Shown here: positions 13,780 through 15,857 of the stretch, one piece after another
Layout of the letters: each line of letters starts with the position of its first letter
Position numbering within the stretch: position 1 is the stretch's first letter
Origin: an uncultured Clostridia bacterium
Lineage (GTDB): Bacteria; Bacillota; Clostridia; Oscillospirales; CAG-272
NCBI GenBank assembly: GCA_947627815.1
Contig: CANQXN010000023.1
Coordinates: 1-15,857, forward strand
Direction: 5' to 3'
Length of the DNA stretch: 15,857 nucleotides
Notes under the pieces: generated by a model
What the model was told of the DNA's origin: nothing
The model's database searches: none
What the model saw: the letters and a program-made list of their open reading frames with translations, nothing else
Position numbers and translations under genes: made by a program

Positions 13780-14463
13780 TCAGACATACACTTCCGCGTC
13801 GTTGTCAAGGCAGAGGCAGGCCAAGGGGCCGCCTTCGCCCGCGCCGGTATCGATGCCGATCTGGCCGTTGCGGCGGTAAATGAATCCTTTCGCTTTTTCG
13901 TCGATCTCATGCGTGGGCGTGCCGGCGGTGATGAGAAAGCGATCTTCAAAATATTCATGGGAGAAGTCGGCGGGCGTATCGACCAACTCTTCCGGCGTGT
14001 AGTCGTCCAGCGAGCGGTCTTTTCTGTAGTTGCCAAGCCCCGCGTGAACCAGCACATAGCTCTTGCCGTTGACCGTGACCTCGTCGTAGGCGACAAATTC
14101 CTCCTCCATATAGGAAAGGATGTCTTGCTGTTCCTCTTCGGAAAGCGCCCGGAACTCGGTTACCATAGGCACGCCGCCCTCCGAAAGCCAGGCGGCGAAG
14201 GCTTTGCGGTATTCGGGATCGGCTTTGGCCTCTTCGTTGTTCATCAAAAAGAGCAGGCGCAGGGCGCGCAGATCGTTTTTCCCCATGATCGGGAAAATGT
14301 TGATGCGCATCATGGCGTCTTTGAGAATTTTGCAGGAGTCCGGCCCCGGCCCGCAGAGATTGCCTAAAAGATAGAGGTTGTCCGCGTCCTTCAGGTCAAT
14401 TTTTTCCAGCAACTGTATATATTTATCATAACGGCCGTACAGGCCGCCGGCGACATAGATCAT
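13780..14463 (-). CDS. PPP-type metallophosphatase-like protein with degenerate active site
   Basis: The 227 residues have the layout of bacterial PPP-family phosphatases: IYVxGxxxGRYDKYxxLLEKI at the start, GPDSCKILKDAMMR, VLVHAGL at 137-143, TPTHE at 182-186, and a closing IDTGAGEGGPLACLCLD. The catalytic motifs are altered throughout. GDxHG is GGLYG (6-10), GDxxDRG is GNLCGPG (34-40), GNHE is GKND (61-64), and the GHTP motif is AGTP (180-183). Only H140 in VHAGL and the overall frame remain. A metal-dependent phosphatase activity is therefore unlikely; a binding or regulatory role is inferred. ATG 14463 is chosen for GGAGG 5 bases upstream; an in-frame TTG at 14475 overlaps that site. The gene has its own promoter and terminator and shows no stop or frameshift. 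Divergent to it is a transglutaminase-domain lipoprotein. Confidence 0.8.
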   Translation of the reverse strand: MIYVAGGLYGRYDKYIQLLEKIDLKDADNLYLLGNLCGPGPDSCKILKDAMMRINIFPIMGKNDLRALRLLFLMNNEEAKADPEYRKAFAAWLSEGGVPMVTEFRALSEEEQQDILSYMEEEFVAYDEVTVNGKSYVLVHAGLGNYRKDRSLDDYTPEELVDTPADFSHEYFEDRFLITAGTPTHEIDEKAKGFIYRRNGQIGIDTGAGEGGPLACLCLDNDAEVYV

Positions 14464-14501
14464 AGCATCCTCCAAAGAAACCGGCGCTTTTTACTACGCT
14501 T

Positions 14502-14530
14502 ATTTTACCATAAAACGCCGGAATAAACAA
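14502..14530 (-). promoter_or_regulatory. Promoter of the metallophosphatase-like gene
   Basis: On the minus strand TTGTTT (14530-14525), a 17 bp spacer and TAAAAT (14507-14502) match sigma-A spacing with a fair -35 and a good -10. Start point near 14495 gives a leader of about 30 bases. Confidence 0.65.
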
Positions 14531-14549
14531 TAGTTTTTTTCTTTTTGCG

Positions 14550-14578
14550 TTGCATTTTCCAAGGCGTTGTGCTACAAT
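14550..14578 (+). promoter_or_regulatory. Sigma-A-type promoter of the lipoprotein gene
   Basis: TTGCAT (14550-14555), 17 bp, TACAAT (14573-14578). Transcription should begin near 14585, leaving a leader of about 68 bases that contains a 14 bp palindrome. The -35 lies 19 bp from the -35 of the divergent promoter. Confidence 0.78.
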
Positions 14579-14595
14579 ACCTTTATAAGCACAGG

Positions 14596-14609
14596 ATTTC
14601 CCGGGAAAT
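14596..14609. promoter_or_regulatory. Perfect 14 bp palindrome just after the predicted +1, candidate operator
   Basis: ATTTCCCGGGAAAT reads the same on both strands and begins about 11 bases after the predicted start point of the lipoprotein gene, 43 bases before its ATG. A dimeric repressor bound here would block initiation. In RNA it could form no useful hairpin, because there is no loop. Confidence 0.4.
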
Positions 14610-14652
14610 GCGCTTTTTATCCCGTGGGTTGTTGACGAAAAAAGGGGGATTT

Positions 14653-15825
14653 ATGAAACGGCTGTTTCTTTTGCTCGCGCTGCTTTTGCTCTCGGCGCTT
14701 CTTTTCGCCTGCCATGAGGCGGCGTCCGACACCGCCGGCGTCTCTTCTTCCCCCGCCGCCGAAAGTATGACTTCGTCCATGTCCGTGAGTACCGCCGACA
14801 CCGGCGCCGCCGGAACCACGACCCTCCCCGACAGTCAAACGCAGACGGCGCCATCGGCGTCCGCATCCACAGTACCCGAATCTACGGCGCCCGCATCCAC
14901 ATGTGAGCCGGACACGACCTATGAGCCGCTCTCGTTTGATCTTTCCCCGATCGAACAGGAGCCTGGCACGCCGCTTTTGATTCATTGGAACCCCTATCTG
15001 GTCTCGCCGCTCTTTGCCGACGCCGACCCCGACTTGCAAGAGGGAATGCGGGAGCTGATCATCGCCGTTCTCAACCGCCGGCTCTCCGTGACCCTGCCGA
15101 GCGAGGCGGTCGCCCAGGCGGTGCTTGCCAATTTCTTCTATGAGTTTCCCCCGGCCGCTCTCACCGAAAGCATTACCGCCGAGGGCAGCACGGTGCGCAT
15201 TACTTACCGCCTTTCCCGACAGGAGCATTTGGCGGCGCTCGACACCTTCGGCAAAACCGTGGAAGAGGTGATTGCCTCCTCGGGCGTTCTTGCCGGCGAC
15301 GACGACACCGTCAAGGCGCTTTTGCTCTATCACTATGTAGCCACTCATGTGACCTATTTCACCGTCGATTACGACCATTGGCAGACCAACGCTTTCTATG
15401 CCCTGACCTGCGGCAATTCGATCTGCTACGGCTTTACCGATGCCTTCAACTATCTCTTGCGGCAGGTGGGGATCGATGCCTGGCTGGTCAAGGGCTATCG
15501 CACTTTTGACCACGCCGCGCACGGCTGGAGCCTTATCCGGCTGGGCGGCTCTCTCTATTACTGCGACGCCACCTGGGAAAGCAGCATGTGCGAGGGCGCG
15601 GCCTTTTATTATTTCGGGCAGACGCAAAGTCAGCGGGCGGCCAATCTCACCATGAGCGATATCCACATCGGCGAGGGGACGCTTGCCTTTGCGCCGGCAG
15701 GGGTGGACAACCCCCGCTTTTCCGGCCTCAACGGCGACAAAATCCGCAACAGCAATTGGTCGCTCGACCGCGCCGATCACTGCTTTTTCTGGCAGGGGAA
15801 ACGCTATGATTTCGGCGCGGACTGA
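14653..15825 (+). CDS. Lipoprotein with transglutaminase-like (cysteine protease-fold) domain
   Basis: The 390-residue protein starts with a lipoprotein signal: MKR, a leucine-rich core and lipobox LFAC with Cys20 as the lipidated residue. A Ser/Thr/Ala/Pro-rich linker of about 75 residues (21-95) likely spans the wall. The C-terminal half has a transglutaminase-like core. Cys258 lies in GNSICYGFTDAFNYLLRQVG, His290 in HGWSLIRLGGSLYYCDATW and Asp305 in the same stretch, giving a complete Cys-His-Asp triad. Such domains act as peptidases, crosslinkers or wall-binding hydrolases; the substrate is not predictable here. ATG 14653 has AAGGGGG about 5 bases upstream; earlier in-frame codons lie in the leader. 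It has its own promoter and is divergent from the degenerate phosphatase. The last 32 bases of the window contain no gene that can be called, only a possible AGGAAAGAGG ribosome site for the next one. Confidence 0.9.
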   Translation: MKRLFLLLALLLLSALLFACHEAASDTAGVSSSPAAESMTSSMSVSTADTGAAGTTTLPDSQTQTAPSASASTVPESTAPASTCEPDTTYEPLSFDLSPIEQEPGTPLLIHWNPYLVSPLFADADPDLQEGMRELIIAVLNRRLSVTLPSEAVAQAVLANFFYEFPPAALTESITAEGSTVRITYRLSRQEHLAALDTFGKTVEEVIASSGVLAGDDDTVKALLLYHYVATHVTYFTVDYDHWQTNAFYALTCGNSICYGFTDAFNYLLRQVGIDAWLVKGYRTFDHAAHGWSLIRLGGSLYYCDATWESSMCEGAAFYYFGQTQSQRAANLTMSDIHIGEGTLAFAPAGVDNPRFSGLNGDKIRNSNWSLDRADHCFFWQGKRYDFGAD

Positions 15826-15857
15826 GCTTGCCCGACCGAAAAATCCGAGGAAAGAGG

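Noticed and set aside
14617..15780. Minus-strand open frame of 387 codons opposite the lipoprotein gene
   Set aside because: It is a shadow of the real gene; the plus strand has a signal peptide, lipobox and full catalytic triad.

Overview
This 15.9 kb window looks like chromosomal DNA of a moderately GC-rich, Gram-positive-type anaerobe of the class Clostridia, probably a gut lineage. This rests on the era-recO-mutS2 order, AGGAGG ribosome sites, TTGNNN-17-TANNNT promoters, a YitT-type membrane protein, an oxygen-sensitive radical-SAM sulfatase maturase and a short-signal lipoprotein. No rRNA, tRNA, CRISPR array, transposase, integrase or phage gene was seen. The genus cannot be read from the sequence.

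Layout. Positions 1-3895 (+) hold a housekeeping block: the 3' part of era, then recO and mutS2 (ribosome assembly, recombination, and MutS2 rescue or recombination control). Positions 3915-4003 hold two opposing terminators. Positions 4018-5187 (-) carry an XRE-type regulator of visibly lower GC with its own promoter. A 344 bp A- and purine-rich gap with a perfect hairpin and degenerate repeats separates it from a divergent anaerobic sulfatase-maturase (5532-6608). Two hairpins follow, the second with a perfect 19 bp stem. On the minus strand lie a YitT-family membrane protein (6761-7648) and an Eis-like acetyltransferase (7704-8873). The acetyltransferase promoter sits back to back with the promoter of recG.

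Positions 9134-13719 (+) run recG, a SLOG-fold protein with an in-frame 18 bp triplicate repeat, prmC and ddl: replication-fork repair, an unknown nucleotide-binding function, release-factor methylation and cell-wall D-Ala-D-Ala synthesis. A minus-strand terminator separates ddl from a convergent gene (13780-14463). That gene has the layout of a PPP-type metallophosphatase but has lost nearly every metal ligand. Its promoter diverges from that of a transglutaminase-domain lipoprotein (14653-15825).

Most of the window is ordinary core genome, and I do not see a multi-gene undescribed system. The most unusual items are the apparent pseudophosphatase with intact expression signals, a RecG lacking the segment that normally carries the helicase Q motif, the hexapeptide repeat at the SLOG N-terminus, and the A-rich repeat region at 5302-5531. 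All family assignments come from reading motifs by eye; no database search was possible.
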